Shown here: piece after piece, positions 1-8,301 of the stretch | How the letters are laid out: every line of letters begins with the position of its first letter | How positions within the stretch are numbered: position 1 is the first letter of the stretch | Assembly (NCBI GenBank): GCA_945897365.1 | Contig: CAMDFD010000008.1 | Coordinates: forward strand, 86,604-150,603 | Direction: 5' to 3' | Length of the DNA: 64,000 bases | Source: Bordetella parapertussis | Lineage (GTDB): Bacteria; Pseudomonadota; Gammaproteobacteria; Burkholderiales; Burkholderiaceae_B | Notes under the pieces: generated by a model | Seen by the model: the letters and a program-made list of their open reading frames with translations, nothing else | What the model was told of the DNA's origin: nothing | Database searches by the model: none | Position numbers and translations under genes: made by a program

Positions 1-995
1 TCGCATTGGCCGCAGATGTATCGGGCGCTCGGCTCACGGCACAAACCGCGATGACGCTGGCGTACTTGCAGGTACGCGTGCTAGACGAGCAGCAGCGTTT
101 GTTGGCGGCAACGGTCACGGCCTATGAGCGTGCACTCAAATTGACACAGAACCGCTACAACGCAGGGATCTCTGGGCAGGGTGATGTCGCGGTCGCGAGC
201 ACTCAGCTTGCGAGTACACGTGCGCAACTCATCGATTTAGAGCAACAGCGGGCCGTCTTTGAGAATGCAGTGGCAGTTTTGCTTGGACGGCCTCCCTCTA
301 CGTTTTCGATCAAAGCTGAAAAAGTACCTCTCATTCCTCCCGCTGTGCCCGTGGGTTTACCTTCAGAGTTATTGGAGCGTCGTCCGGACATCGCCGCTTC
401 TGAACGGCGGACTGCTGCTGCGAACGCGCAGATTGGCGTGGCGACGGCAGCTTGGTTTCCGAGTCTCACGCTCAATGCCAGTGGAGGGTTTCGCAGTAAC
501 GATCTCACGCAATGGTTTAGTGCGCCCGGTCAGATTTGGGCCCTGGGTCCACAGCTCGCCGCCTTGATTTTTGATGGAGGCGCGCGTCAAGCGCAAATTA
601 ATCAGGCGCGTGCCCAATTCGATGCTCAGGCGGCGACTTATCGTCAGACGGTCTTGACGGCCTTGCAAGAAGTAGAAAATGCGATGGTGCAAATGCGTGT
701 CTTCGAGCAAGAAGAAGTCGTGCAAAAGCAGGCGGTTCAGTCTGCTCAGCAATCATTAAGACTGGCGCGCAATCAGTACGATCAGGGTTTGATTGATTAT
801 TTGAGTGTTGCTGTGCTTGAAACCACCGCACTCAATAATGAACGCACCTATATCACTCTGGTGGGCAATCGTTTTGCCGCGAGTGTGAGACTCGTTGCTG
901 CTTTGGGTGGAGGTTGGTCCGCAGAAGACCTCAAGAGCCTCGATGACTCAGGCAATCCATCCGCGAATCCCAGCAAATCCGTGCCCACCAACTGA
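1..995 (+). CDS. TolC-family outer membrane efflux protein, 5' end missing
   Basis: This is the C-terminal part, about 330 residues, of an outer-membrane channel of the NodT/OprM type used by RND or MFS efflux pumps. The open frame runs through the left window edge, so the true start and any lipoprotein signal are not visible. The segment reading LPSELLERRPDIAASERR and then VATAAWFPSLTLNASGG is a hallmark of the NodT subfamily. The two long helical OEP repeats are visible on either side of it, rich in Gln, Ala and Arg. The last 48 bases overlap the 3' end of the convergent Nudix gene. The pump partners must lie upstream of the window, and the substrate cannot be told from this part. Confidence 0.9.
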   Translation, partial: ALAADVSGARLTAQTAMTLAYLQVRVLDEQQRLLAATVTAYERALKLTQNRYNAGISGQGDVAVASTQLASTRAQLIDLEQQRAVFENAVAVLLGRPPSTFSIKAEKVPLIPPAVPVGLPSELLERRPDIAASERRTAAANAQIGVATAAWFPSLTLNASGGFRSNDLTQWFSAPGQIWALGPQLAALIFDGGARQAQINQARAQFDAQAATYRQTVLTALQEVENAMVQMRVFEQEEVVQKQAVQSAQQSLRLARNQYDQGLIDYLSVAVLETTALNNERTYITLVGNRFAASVRLVAALGGGWSAEDLKSLDDSGNPSANPSKSVPTN

Positions 996-1913
996 TTGGG
1001 CGTGCGCAAGCGTGGCGGCGGACTGGCCACCTAAAGCAAAAACGGGCAAACCTGCCTGAGCATTGAGTTGGGCGAAGCTGTCCCAGCCGATGCCGGGATG
1101 TTCTGGGTGCGAGGCGGTCGGTAGAACTGGCCCTAACACGGCAAAATCAGCGTCGAGAGTGCGTGCGTGCTCGAGCTCGGCGAGGTTGTGCGTGGAGACG
1201 CCCACACGCTTGCCCTTGTCCAATATCGGCCGGTTTGTCAGGTTTGCGGCATCTTGGGAGCGTAGATGAACACCATCGGCTTCATGCCACCAGGCCTCGG
1301 GGTGAACGCTGTTGATTAAGACACGAGCGCCAACAGCATGGCAGCGGGCAAGCACGGTTTTCAGAGCTTGATGCAGATCCTGTTGTGCGGGACCGCCCGG
1401 CCAGCCAGGCTCGCGCCATTGAAACAGCTTGATGCCTGCTGCGAGTCCTTGGTCTAGCTTGTTTAAAAACTGGGGAAGCTGCTCGGGAGAGCCGGCCGAG
1501 GAAATCGCATAAATATTCGGGAGTTGTAGCCAGCGCAGGGGAGGGTAGGTCGCGGGTAAAAGTTGGGGGACGTCATGAGCAGTGTCGATGGGTACCCAGC
1601 GCAGTAATTGTCCCTCCAAACCTTGCGGCTCGCCTGACCACTCGGTGACGCGACAAAAGGCGAGCCGAACGGTGGTGGTGGGGTACTTGTGCACGTAGGT
1701 CACCCAGGGGGTAGTCTGGGTGACGGTGATGCCGATTTCTTCTTTTAATTCGCGTGTCAGAGCTTGTTGAACGGATTCACCCGCTTCGAGCTTGCCCCCG
1801 GGAAGCTCCCACCAGCCTGGCCAAGGTTTATCGGCTGGGCGGTTGCCTAAAAGCACCGTGCCATCGGGTCGCAGTAAAACGCCTACTGCGACGTCAATGA
1901 TTTTCTCAGGCAT
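948..1913 (-). CDS. Nudix hydrolase fused to a thiamine-phosphate-synthase-like domain
   Basis: This 321-residue fusion starts with a MutT-type Nudix domain. The Nudix box at about residues 39-61 has the pattern GGxxExGE...REL.EE.GI, expected for hydrolysis of oxidised nucleotides such as 8-oxo-dGTP. From about residue 135 to the end it carries a TIM-barrel domain resembling thiamine phosphate synthase (FQWREP, DGVHLRS, VLGPVLPTASHP, FALGG). Such MutT/ThiE-like fusions are known in gammaproteobacteria and betaproteobacteria. The role of the second domain is unsettled and it need not make thiamine, because a stand-alone thiE is present at 19070-19762. The start overlaps the end of the DUF815 ATPase gene by 8 bases, so the two are probably co-transcribed with argJ. 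Confidence 0.92.
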   Translation of the reverse strand: MPEKIIDVAVGVLLRPDGTVLLGNRPADKPWPGWWELPGGKLEAGESVQQALTRELKEEIGITVTQTTPWVTYVHKYPTTTVRLAFCRVTEWSGEPQGLEGQLLRWVPIDTAHDVPQLLPATYPPLRWLQLPNIYAISSAGSPEQLPQFLNKLDQGLAAGIKLFQWREPGWPGGPAQQDLHQALKTVLARCHAVGARVLINSVHPEAWWHEADGVHLRSQDAANLTNRPILDKGKRVGVSTHNLAELEHARTLDADFAVLGPVLPTASHPEHPGIGWDSFAQLNAQAGLPVFALGGQSAATLAHAQSVGGHGFAGIRGWIA

Positions 1914-2793
1914 TGCGGGCAGCCCAGTCGCGCGCGAAGTGCCAGGCGATACGGCCTGAACGTGAACCGCGTTCGAGCGCCCATTGCAGCGCTTCGGTAC
2001 GTGACTCCAGGATGCTTGCTTCTGAGCATCCTAAGGTGCGGAGCCAGTGATACACGATGTCCAGGTAGTCGTCCTGGCGGAAGGGGTAAAAGGACAGCCA
2101 CAAACCAAAACGCTCTGAGAGAGAAATTTTTTCTTCGACGGTTTCACCAGGGTGCAGCTCGCCGTCCGCGCCGTGTTTGGCCTGGAGGTTTTCACTCATG
2201 TACTCAGGCATGAGGTGGCGACGGTTGGAGGTCGCGTAAATCAGGACGTTATTGCCGGTTGAGGCAGCCGAGCCGTCCAGAACGGATTTAAGTGCTTTGT
2301 AGCCTGACTCGCCTTCTTCGAAGGACAGGTCATCGCAAAATACGATGAATTTCTCGGGGCGCTGGGCTACGAGGTCAACAATATCAGCCAGATCACTCAA
2401 CTCAGATTTATCGACTTCAATGAGGCGAAGGCCACGATCACCGTAGGCGGCGAGCATGGCTTTGACGAGCGAGCTTTTACCTGTGCCGCGCGCGCCAGTC
2501 ATGAGGACGTTATTCGCAGGCTTGCCCTCGATGAAGTGACGCGTATTGCGATCGATGACTGCTGTTTGGCGCTCGATATGCTGAAGATCTTCGGTATGAA
2601 TAAGCGAAACGTTGGCAATCGCATCAAGCCAGCCATGCGAGGTCCCGCGTTTACGCCAGCGATAGGCGCGCGCATCCCAATTTGTGGCAGGTGGTGCGGG
2701 TGGTAACCAAGCCTCGAGTTGAGTGAGAACGCGTGTGGCGCGTGCGAGTAGCTCGGCCATATCCTGGCCTGTTGTGTGCGTTGGAGCAGTCAT
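1906..2793 (-). CDS. DUF815-family AAA ATPase
   Basis: This 295-residue ATP-binding protein of the DUF815 family has a Walker A motif GARGTGKSS at residues 100-108 and a Walker B segment FIVFCDDLSFEE near residues 149-160. The central part matches AAA+ proteins, and the N-terminal 90 residues are a family-specific helical region. The cellular function of the family is not established. It is commonly found next to the mutT/thiE fusion in Burkholderiales, as here, where it overlaps the fusion by 8 bases and shares its first codon region with the argJ stop. The tight packing argues for one transcript with argJ. Confidence 0.9.
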   Translation of the reverse strand: MTAPTHTTGQDMAELLARATRVLTQLEAWLPPAPPATNWDARAYRWRKRGTSHGWLDAIANVSLIHTEDLQHIERQTAVIDRNTRHFIEGKPANNVLMTGARGTGKSSLVKAMLAAYGDRGLRLIEVDKSELSDLADIVDLVAQRPEKFIVFCDDLSFEEGESGYKALKSVLDGSAASTGNNVLIYATSNRRHLMPEYMSENLQAKHGADGELHPGETVEEKISLSERFGLWLSFYPFRQDDYLDIVYHWLRTLGCSEASILESRTEALQWALERGSRSGRIAWHFARDWAARNA

Positions 2794-4019
2794 TAGGATC
2801 TGTAATCTGCGTTGATGCTGACGTATTCATGCGAAAAATCGCAGGTGTACACGGTGTCGGAAATCGTGCCGCGACCCAGCGCGATGCGCACGAGGATTTC
2901 GGACTCTTTCATGATGCGTTGGCCATCGGCCTCTTGGTAGTCTGGATTGCGTCCGCCTAGGGTGGCAACCAGGACATCGCCGAGCCAGAGCTTGACGCCG
3001 CTGACGTCAAGATCGGTGATCCCTGCGTAGCCAATCGCGGCCAGAATACGGCCTAGATTTGGGTCGCTGGCAAAAAAAGCGGTCTTGACCAGTGGCGAGT
3101 GCGCCACGGCATAGGCGACTTGCAAGGCCTCATCGGTGGTTTTTGCTTCTTCGACGCGAATGGTCATGAATTTGGTCGCGCCTTCGCCGTCGCGCACGAT
3201 TTTTTGGGCCAGATCGGTGGCGGCGTCTGCCAGCGCGGCTTTGAGTGTCGCGTACTGAGGATGTGCGGTGCTGTCGATGGTCAAGCCACTCTTGCCTGTG
3301 GCAATCACAATGAAAGAATCGTTGGTCGAGGTGTCACCGTCAATCGTGATGCGGTTAAAAGACACATCGGCGAGTTCTTTGGCGAGCTGATTGAGAAGGG
3401 GTTGGGCGATGCCGGCGTCGGTAGCCAGATAGCTCAGCATGGTCGCCATATTGGGACGGATCATGCCGGCGCCCTTGCTGATGCCGGTAATGGTGATGCT
3501 GCGGTCGCCCAAACTCACACGTTGTGAGTGAATTTTGGGCTGGGTGTCGGTTGTCATGATGCCGTGCGCAGCCGAAACCCAGTTGTTTTCACTGAGATTT
3601 TTAAGCGCACCAGGCAGGCCTGCCTTGATGCGGTCAACGGGTAGCGGCTCGAGAATAACACCCGTGGAAAAGGGCAAAATCTGCTTGCTGTCGAGCTGCA
3701 TGAGCGCTGCGAGTGCGTGACAGGTTTCGTTTGCAGCTTGCATCCCAGGCTCGCCGGTGCCAGCATTGGCGTTGCCCGTGTTAATGACCAAGGCGCGAAT
3801 CGGGCCTGTGCCGGCTAAATGTTCCTGACAGACGAGCACGGGGGCAGCGCAAAAACGGTTACGGGTAAAGACGCCTGCAACGGTTGAGCCCGGGCTCAAG
3901 CGAAAGACCGTCAAGTCGCGGCGGTTTGCCTTGCGGATGCCGGCTTCGGTGACGCCGATTTCGACACCGGGGACGGGAAATACCGCGGAATCGGACGGGA
4001 TGTGCAAATTAACGGCCAT
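2793..4019 (-). CDS. argJ: Bifunctional glutamate N-acetyltransferase / amino-acid acetyltransferase ArgJ
   Basis: ArgJ (408 residues) transfers the acetyl group from N-acetylornithine to glutamate, and can use acetyl-CoA, in the cyclic arginine pathway of the cytoplasm. The precursor cleaves itself before the catalytic threonine. That residue is visible as Thr193 in the motif RPNMATML, and the oxyanion-hole segments INTGNANA and FSTGV lie upstream. I chose the ATG giving MAVNLHIPSD because betaproteobacterial ArgJ proteins begin this way. A TTG ten codons earlier extends the frame but adds nothing family-like. It heads the argJ-DUF815-mutT unit. argC is elsewhere in the window at 52049-53110, so arginine genes are dispersed. 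Confidence 0.95.
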   Translation of the reverse strand: MAVNLHIPSDSAVFPVPGVEIGVTEAGIRKANRRDLTVFRLSPGSTVAGVFTRNRFCAAPVLVCQEHLAGTGPIRALVINTGNANAGTGEPGMQAANETCHALAALMQLDSKQILPFSTGVILEPLPVDRIKAGLPGALKNLSENNWVSAAHGIMTTDTQPKIHSQRVSLGDRSITITGISKGAGMIRPNMATMLSYLATDAGIAQPLLNQLAKELADVSFNRITIDGDTSTNDSFIVIATGKSGLTIDSTAHPQYATLKAALADAATDLAQKIVRDGEGATKFMTIRVEEAKTTDEALQVAYAVAHSPLVKTAFFASDPNLGRILAAIGYAGITDLDVSGVKLWLGDVLVATLGGRNPDYQEADGQRIMKESEILVRIALGRGTISDTVYTCDFSHEYVSINADYRS

Positions 4020-4162
4020 GAGCTGCCTGCTGGGAAAGATGTTGGACAAAACATCATTATTACCTGTTTTGAAGTCATCTTGAGGGCAAAAGCCAGGCTA
4101 AGGGTCACTTCATATATTGACAAGCATTGATCGTGATGACCGTTGCGAAGATTTTCTGCATA

Positions 4163-4792
4163 TCAGGTTGAACTGGTGCTGGGGCGAAACAGCCAAGGAT
4201 GCTTTTTTCGGAAGTCCGTTTCAAAGGCGTTCATTTGGGCAACATACTCAAGCGTCAGGCCAATCTCATCCAAGCCATCCAACAGTCTTTTTTTACGGCT
4301 TTCCTCGATCGTGAATGAATAACGCTGACCATCAGGCCCCATGAATGATTGATTGGGCAAATCGACCGACATGGTCGTGCCGGGTGTGGCATGCAGTTGA
4401 TCGCGCAGCTGCTTGCAAACATCTTCGTCTTGTTTGATCAGGAGTAGGCCGTGATTAATCGAATTATTGTAAAAAATGTCTCCAAACGTCGAGCCAATCA
4501 CGCACCGAATCCCATAGTCGACCAAGCACCATACTGCTTGTTCGCGACTTGAACCGCCCCCAAAATTTCGGTTGACGACGAGTATTTTGGCCTCTTTGAA
4601 TTCGGGATGATTTAAAACAAAATCGACCTTTTCCAACCCCTTTTCATCAACACGCAGATCGTGGAAGAGAAAGCGGCTGTAGCCCTCTTGGCGAGGTCTA
4701 CGTAGAAATCTGGCAGGCGCAATTTGATCCGTATCGGCATTGGGTTGGTCAAGGGGCGCGGCGATGCCTTGCAATGTATGAAAGGGGGTCAT
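4163..4792 (-). CDS. LeuD-like small subunit of an aconitase-superfamily hydro-lyase
   Basis: This 209-residue protein has the swivel domain of isopropylmalate isomerase small subunits, with QPNADTDQIAPARFL near the N-terminus and GSSREQAVWCL..YGIRCVIG..GDIFYNN in the middle. Together with the large subunit upstream it should hydrate and dehydrate a substituted maleate or malate. In biosynthetic LeuD the corresponding signature usually reads GCGSSREHAPWAL and ADIF. Here Cys, His and Pro are replaced (GGGSSREQAVWCL) and the Ala before DIF is Gly. I infer a catabolic paralogue with a different substrate, not the leucine enzyme. The ATG overlaps the leuC-like stop by four bases, so translation is coupled. 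It is the last gene of the eight-gene accessory operon. Confidence 0.85.
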   Translation of the reverse strand: MTPFHTLQGIAAPLDQPNADTDQIAPARFLRRPRQEGYSRFLFHDLRVDEKGLEKVDFVLNHPEFKEAKILVVNRNFGGGSSREQAVWCLVDYGIRCVIGSTFGDIFYNNSINHGLLLIKQDEDVCKQLRDQLHATPGTTMSVDLPNQSFMGPDGQRYSFTIEESRKKRLLDGLDEIGLTLEYVAQMNAFETDFRKKHPWLFRPSTSST

Positions 4793-6201
4793 GCGGGCTC
4801 TCCGCTCAAGATTTTTCTCACGTCAGTCAGATGCCCGGTTAAGGCCGCGGCAGCGGCCATCGCCGGACTCATCAAATGGGTTCGGCTGCCTAGCCCTTGG
4901 CGGCCTCGGAAGTTTCTGTTTGTCGTGGAGGCGCAACGCTGTCCTGATGGAACAAGATCGCCATTCATACCCACGCACATCGAACACCCAGACTCGCGCC
5001 ATTGAAAGCCGGCTTTGATGAATATTTGATCCAGCCCTTCTCTCTCGGCCTGCGACTTTACAAGAGAGGAGCCAGGCACCACGATCGCGGGGATGACTGC
5101 TCTGCCCCTTTTCGCAACATCAGCCGCCGCTCTGAGATCCTCGATACGACCATTTGTACAAGATCCGATGAAAACAATATCGATTGCCACCTGCTCCAAG
5201 GGTTCACCTGAGCGCAAGCCCATATATTCCAATGTGGCCTGGATTGACTCTTGTTGGTGATCAGGGTAATCCTTGGCATTTGGCACGCGATTGGAGACGG
5301 GTAGAGACTCTTCAGGACTATTCCCCCAGGTCACCATGGGCGCTAATTCAGCCGCGTTGAAGTAAACCTCTGCGTCAAACTCAGCACCTTCGTCAGTCGG
5401 AAGTGAGTGCCAATAGGCTTGTGCGAGCTTCCAGTCGGCTTCGGTGGGTGCGTAGGGCTTGCCTTTTAAATAGGCGTAGGTTGTTTCATCGGGTGCAATG
5501 AGGCCGGCACGTGCGCCTGCCTCGATAGACATATTGCAAAGTGTCAGACGCGCTTCCATCGACATTTTTTTGATCGTCGACCCTGTATATTCAATCACGT
5601 GTCCGGCAGCACCGTTCGCACCTATTTTCTCAATCAAGGCAAGAATCACGTCTTTAGCGCTTACCCCATCGGAGAGCGCGCCTTCGATATTGACGCGCAT
5701 GGTTTTTGGTTTGCGTTGCCAGATTGACTGGGTGGCAAGCACATGGCAAACCTCAGAGGCACCGATACCAAAACTCAGAGCACCCAGCGCACCGTGGGTC
5801 GACGTGTGACTGTCGCCGCAGACGATCAGCAGTCCGGGTTGCGTCAAACCTTGCTCGGGACCTACCACATGAATGATGCCCTGTCTGGGATCGTCTAGGC
5901 CAAAAACCGTAAAGCCATATTTTTTAGCATTGGCGTCCAGACCTTTCACAACCCGTAATTGATCCGCATCGTGAATGTCTTCGATTTGATGACTGAGGGT
6001 CGATACTCCATGATCGGGTGTGGTGAAAAGTTGATCCGGATGTCGGACAGGCAGTCCTCTTGATTGTAAAAAGCTGAACGCATGCCAGGAGCCATCGTGC
6101 GCAAAGTGTCGCGATACATGTAATAGTGAACGACCGTCGCCATCCTCACAAATGAGATGGCGTTGCCAGATTTTGGCAAACATTGTTTGAGGCTGGGTCA
6201 T
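4789..6201 (-). CDS. LeuC-like large subunit of an aconitase-superfamily hydro-lyase
   Basis: This protein of 470 residues binds a 4Fe-4S cluster through the Cys in VFIGSCTNGRIEDL and the two Cys in GCSMCVGMNGD. The chain is collinear with LeuC (CGDSHTSTHGALGALSFGIGASEV, SMEARLTLCNMSIEAGARAGL). The N-terminal quarter departs from biosynthetic LeuC: HLVHEVTSPQAF is replaced by RHFAHDGSWHAF, and DHNVST by DHGVST. I therefore call a paralogue acting on another malate or maleate derivative. I chose the ATG at 6201 because GGAG lies seven bases upstream; an ATG six codons earlier lacks a ribosome site. A 39-base gap separates it from tctA. Confidence 0.87.
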   Translation of the reverse strand: MTQPQTMFAKIWQRHLICEDGDGRSLLHVSRHFAHDGSWHAFSFLQSRGLPVRHPDQLFTTPDHGVSTLSHQIEDIHDADQLRVVKGLDANAKKYGFTVFGLDDPRQGIIHVVGPEQGLTQPGLLIVCGDSHTSTHGALGALSFGIGASEVCHVLATQSIWQRKPKTMRVNIEGALSDGVSAKDVILALIEKIGANGAAGHVIEYTGSTIKKMSMEARLTLCNMSIEAGARAGLIAPDETTYAYLKGKPYAPTEADWKLAQAYWHSLPTDEGAEFDAEVYFNAAELAPMVTWGNSPEESLPVSNRVPNAKDYPDHQQESIQATLEYMGLRSGEPLEQVAIDIVFIGSCTNGRIEDLRAAADVAKRGRAVIPAIVVPGSSLVKSQAEREGLDQIFIKAGFQWRESGCSMCVGMNGDLVPSGQRCASTTNRNFRGRQGLGSRTHLMSPAMAAAAALTGHLTDVRKILSGEPA

Positions 6202-6240
6202 CGAACTACTCCGATTCATTAGTTTTTTTGAGCAATATTT

Positions 6241-7731
6241 TCAAGAGCGGTTAAAGGATTTTTTGATCAAAGGATAGACGAGCGAAAGAATGAGTAAAGC
6301 CATAATGACCAGCGCGATGGGTCTGTCCAGCAGATATGCCAGGTTGCCGCCACTGAGCTGATAAGAGCGCAATAATTCGCCCTCGGCCATACGGCCTAGC
6401 AATAGGCCGATGACCATTGCCGCGACAGGATAATCAAAGCGACGCATGAACCATCCAATGACCGCGAAGACAAAGACAGTGATTGGACCGACCATGTTGC
6501 CTGTCAGTGAAAATGCACCAAGAATAGCCAATGCAAAAACGGTTGGCACCAGATACTTGAGTGGTACGCGAACGATCGAGCTTGAAACGAAGACAAAACC
6601 GATACCGACAACAAACAACAAAATCGTTTGAGCGAAATTACCCAAGATAATGCTGTAAACGATATCCATGTTTTCCGTCATGAATCGTGAGCCACCTGTG
6701 ATGTTGTGCATCGCAAAGGCTCCAAGCATCACGGCCGTGGCGGAACCTCCGGGGATCCCGAGCGCGAGCAGGGTCGCCATGGAGCCGCCCTCTGAGCTAC
6801 TATTTGCCGATTCTGCGGCTGCGACACCTCTAGGATCCCCGTGTCCAAACTGACTGGAGTCCTTGGCGCGCCGTTTTTCGGAGGCGTAAGAAACTAGATT
6901 AGAAACAGAGGACCCTACACCAGGAATGGCGCCGATAACCACCCCAATAACCGAACCGCGAAAAAGCGTCATGGGGTAGCTTAGGGTTAGCTTGGCTCCT
7001 GCCAAAATATCCCGAAAAGAAATGCGTCGCTTGGTTTCGTCAGAGACAATATAGTCTTGCCCTAAGAGGCGAAAGAGCTCGGAAGCGGCAAATAAACCAA
7101 TCAGCGCTGGAACAGCCGGAATACCGTCAAGCAGATGCACAGAGCCGAAGGTACCGCGCTCATCGCCTTGAGCGCCCATACCTATCGTGCTGATTAGCAC
7201 ACCAACGAGGCCAGCCAATAAACCTTTTGAGAGAGATTTGGATCCTAGCACAGCGATGAGCGTTAATCCCCACGTCGCTACCATGAACATTTCAAAGGGT
7301 CCTAGATGCAGCACAGCCTCGGCCATTGGGCTCACAAATAGCATTAGCACAAGGTATCCAAAGCCGACGCCAATGGTTGATGCGGCCAAGCCGATGCCAA
7401 GTGCCTGACTGTGTTTTCCCTGCTGCGCCATGGGGTAGCCATCGAACGCCGTCGCGACGGCAGACCCCGTGCCCGGGATATTCATCAGAATCGCAGGGAT
7501 CGCACCGCCAAACCCACCTCCGGTAAAAATAGCCGTAAGAAAAAGAACGGCAGATAAAAAGTCCATGTGTGCGGTGATAGGCAGAAACACCGCCATTGCG
7601 ACTGGGATGTTTAATCCTGGGATTGCGCCAAAAATAAGCCCGATTAACAATCCTGGGATCACGACAAGCCAGGGGATCCAAGAGCTGGATAGAAGATCAA
7701 TAGCTTTATGCAGTGCATCGAAATCAATCAT
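6241..7731 (-). CDS. tctA: Tripartite tricarboxylate transporter, large permease (TctA family)
   Basis: This 496-residue inner-membrane permease has about a dozen hydrophobic segments and the family signatures PGLNIPVAMAVFLPIT near residue 40 and GIPGGSATAVMLGA near residue 330. TctA forms the translocation channel of secondary TTT transporters, which use a periplasmic binding protein and a proton or sodium gradient to import carboxylates. The gene is directly downstream of tctB and tctC and upstream of the LeuCD-like hydratase, so it most likely imports the substrate of the adjacent enzymes. An AGGA stands eight bases before the ATG. Confidence 0.95.
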   Translation of the reverse strand: MIDFDALHKAIDLLSSSWIPWLVVIPGLLIGLIFGAIPGLNIPVAMAVFLPITAHMDFLSAVLFLTAIFTGGGFGGAIPAILMNIPGTGSAVATAFDGYPMAQQGKHSQALGIGLAASTIGVGFGYLVLMLFVSPMAEAVLHLGPFEMFMVATWGLTLIAVLGSKSLSKGLLAGLVGVLISTIGMGAQGDERGTFGSVHLLDGIPAVPALIGLFAASELFRLLGQDYIVSDETKRRISFRDILAGAKLTLSYPMTLFRGSVIGVVIGAIPGVGSSVSNLVSYASEKRRAKDSSQFGHGDPRGVAAAESANSSSEGGSMATLLALGIPGGSATAVMLGAFAMHNITGGSRFMTENMDIVYSIILGNFAQTILLFVVGIGFVFVSSSIVRVPLKYLVPTVFALAILGAFSLTGNMVGPITVFVFAVIGWFMRRFDYPVAAMVIGLLLGRMAEGELLRSYQLSGGNLAYLLDRPIALVIMALLILSLVYPLIKKSFNRS

Positions 7732-7747
7732 GTTTGCATCCTGAATG

Positions 7748-8224
7748 TTAGAAAAACATTGTGGTGAAGGGGAAGGGCACCATCAGTTTCAGACACCAAG
7801 TCACTCCAACGGCGAACAGCAGTGCAAACAAAAAAGCGAGAAATTTTCTTTGTTCGCCTTGCATTAAAAGGCTGAGCCAGATGAACAAGAATGTTGCGAT
7901 ATCAAAGGCGACATAAATCAGGCCAACTACGTAAAGACCAAGCAACCCCATAAAGATTGGCACTCGATATTTAAAGAGGTGCGATTCGGGTTGGGTAGTT
8001 TCAGACGGAGAGGTCGGCGCACGAGGCCGGGTTGAAAGTCGGATTTGCCAAAGACAAATGCCAATGCCAATCAAGCAGACGGGTAAGATCATCATCAAGT
8101 TTTCGGCTTTTCGAGATGCCATGACGGCATCTATTAAATAAAGCGAGATGATCAGTAGAAGTGCGACCAGAAAAGAAATATGGCCCCAATCGCAATGGTA
8201 TTTGGATAGAAATTTTCTCATCAT
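7748..8224 (-). CDS. tctB: Tripartite tricarboxylate transporter, small permease (TctB family)
   Basis: This 158-residue membrane protein is predicted from its hydrophobicity to have four transmembrane segments, with a polar linker after the second (RLSTRPRAPTSPSET). That is the TctB/DUF1468 pattern. It pairs with TctA at the inner membrane. I placed the start at the first of two adjacent ATG codons (MMRKFL), preceded by a weak AGG. A GTG 18 codons earlier would add an Arg-rich stretch that is unlike the family. Only 16 bases separate it from tctA. Confidence 0.9.
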   Translation of the reverse strand: MMRKFLSKYHCDWGHISFLVALLLIISLYLIDAVMASRKAENLMMILPVCLIGIGICLWQIRLSTRPRAPTSPSETTQPESHLFKYRVPIFMGLLGLYVVGLIYVAFDIATFLFIWLSLLMQGEQRKFLAFLFALLFAVGVTWCLKLMVPFPFTTMFF

Positions 8225-8301
8225 GTTGTCTGACCTGTTCCGTGTTGAGTCGACCGGGCGTGCGGCACCTCGACGCACGCGTATTTGCAGTGCTTACACA
8301 C

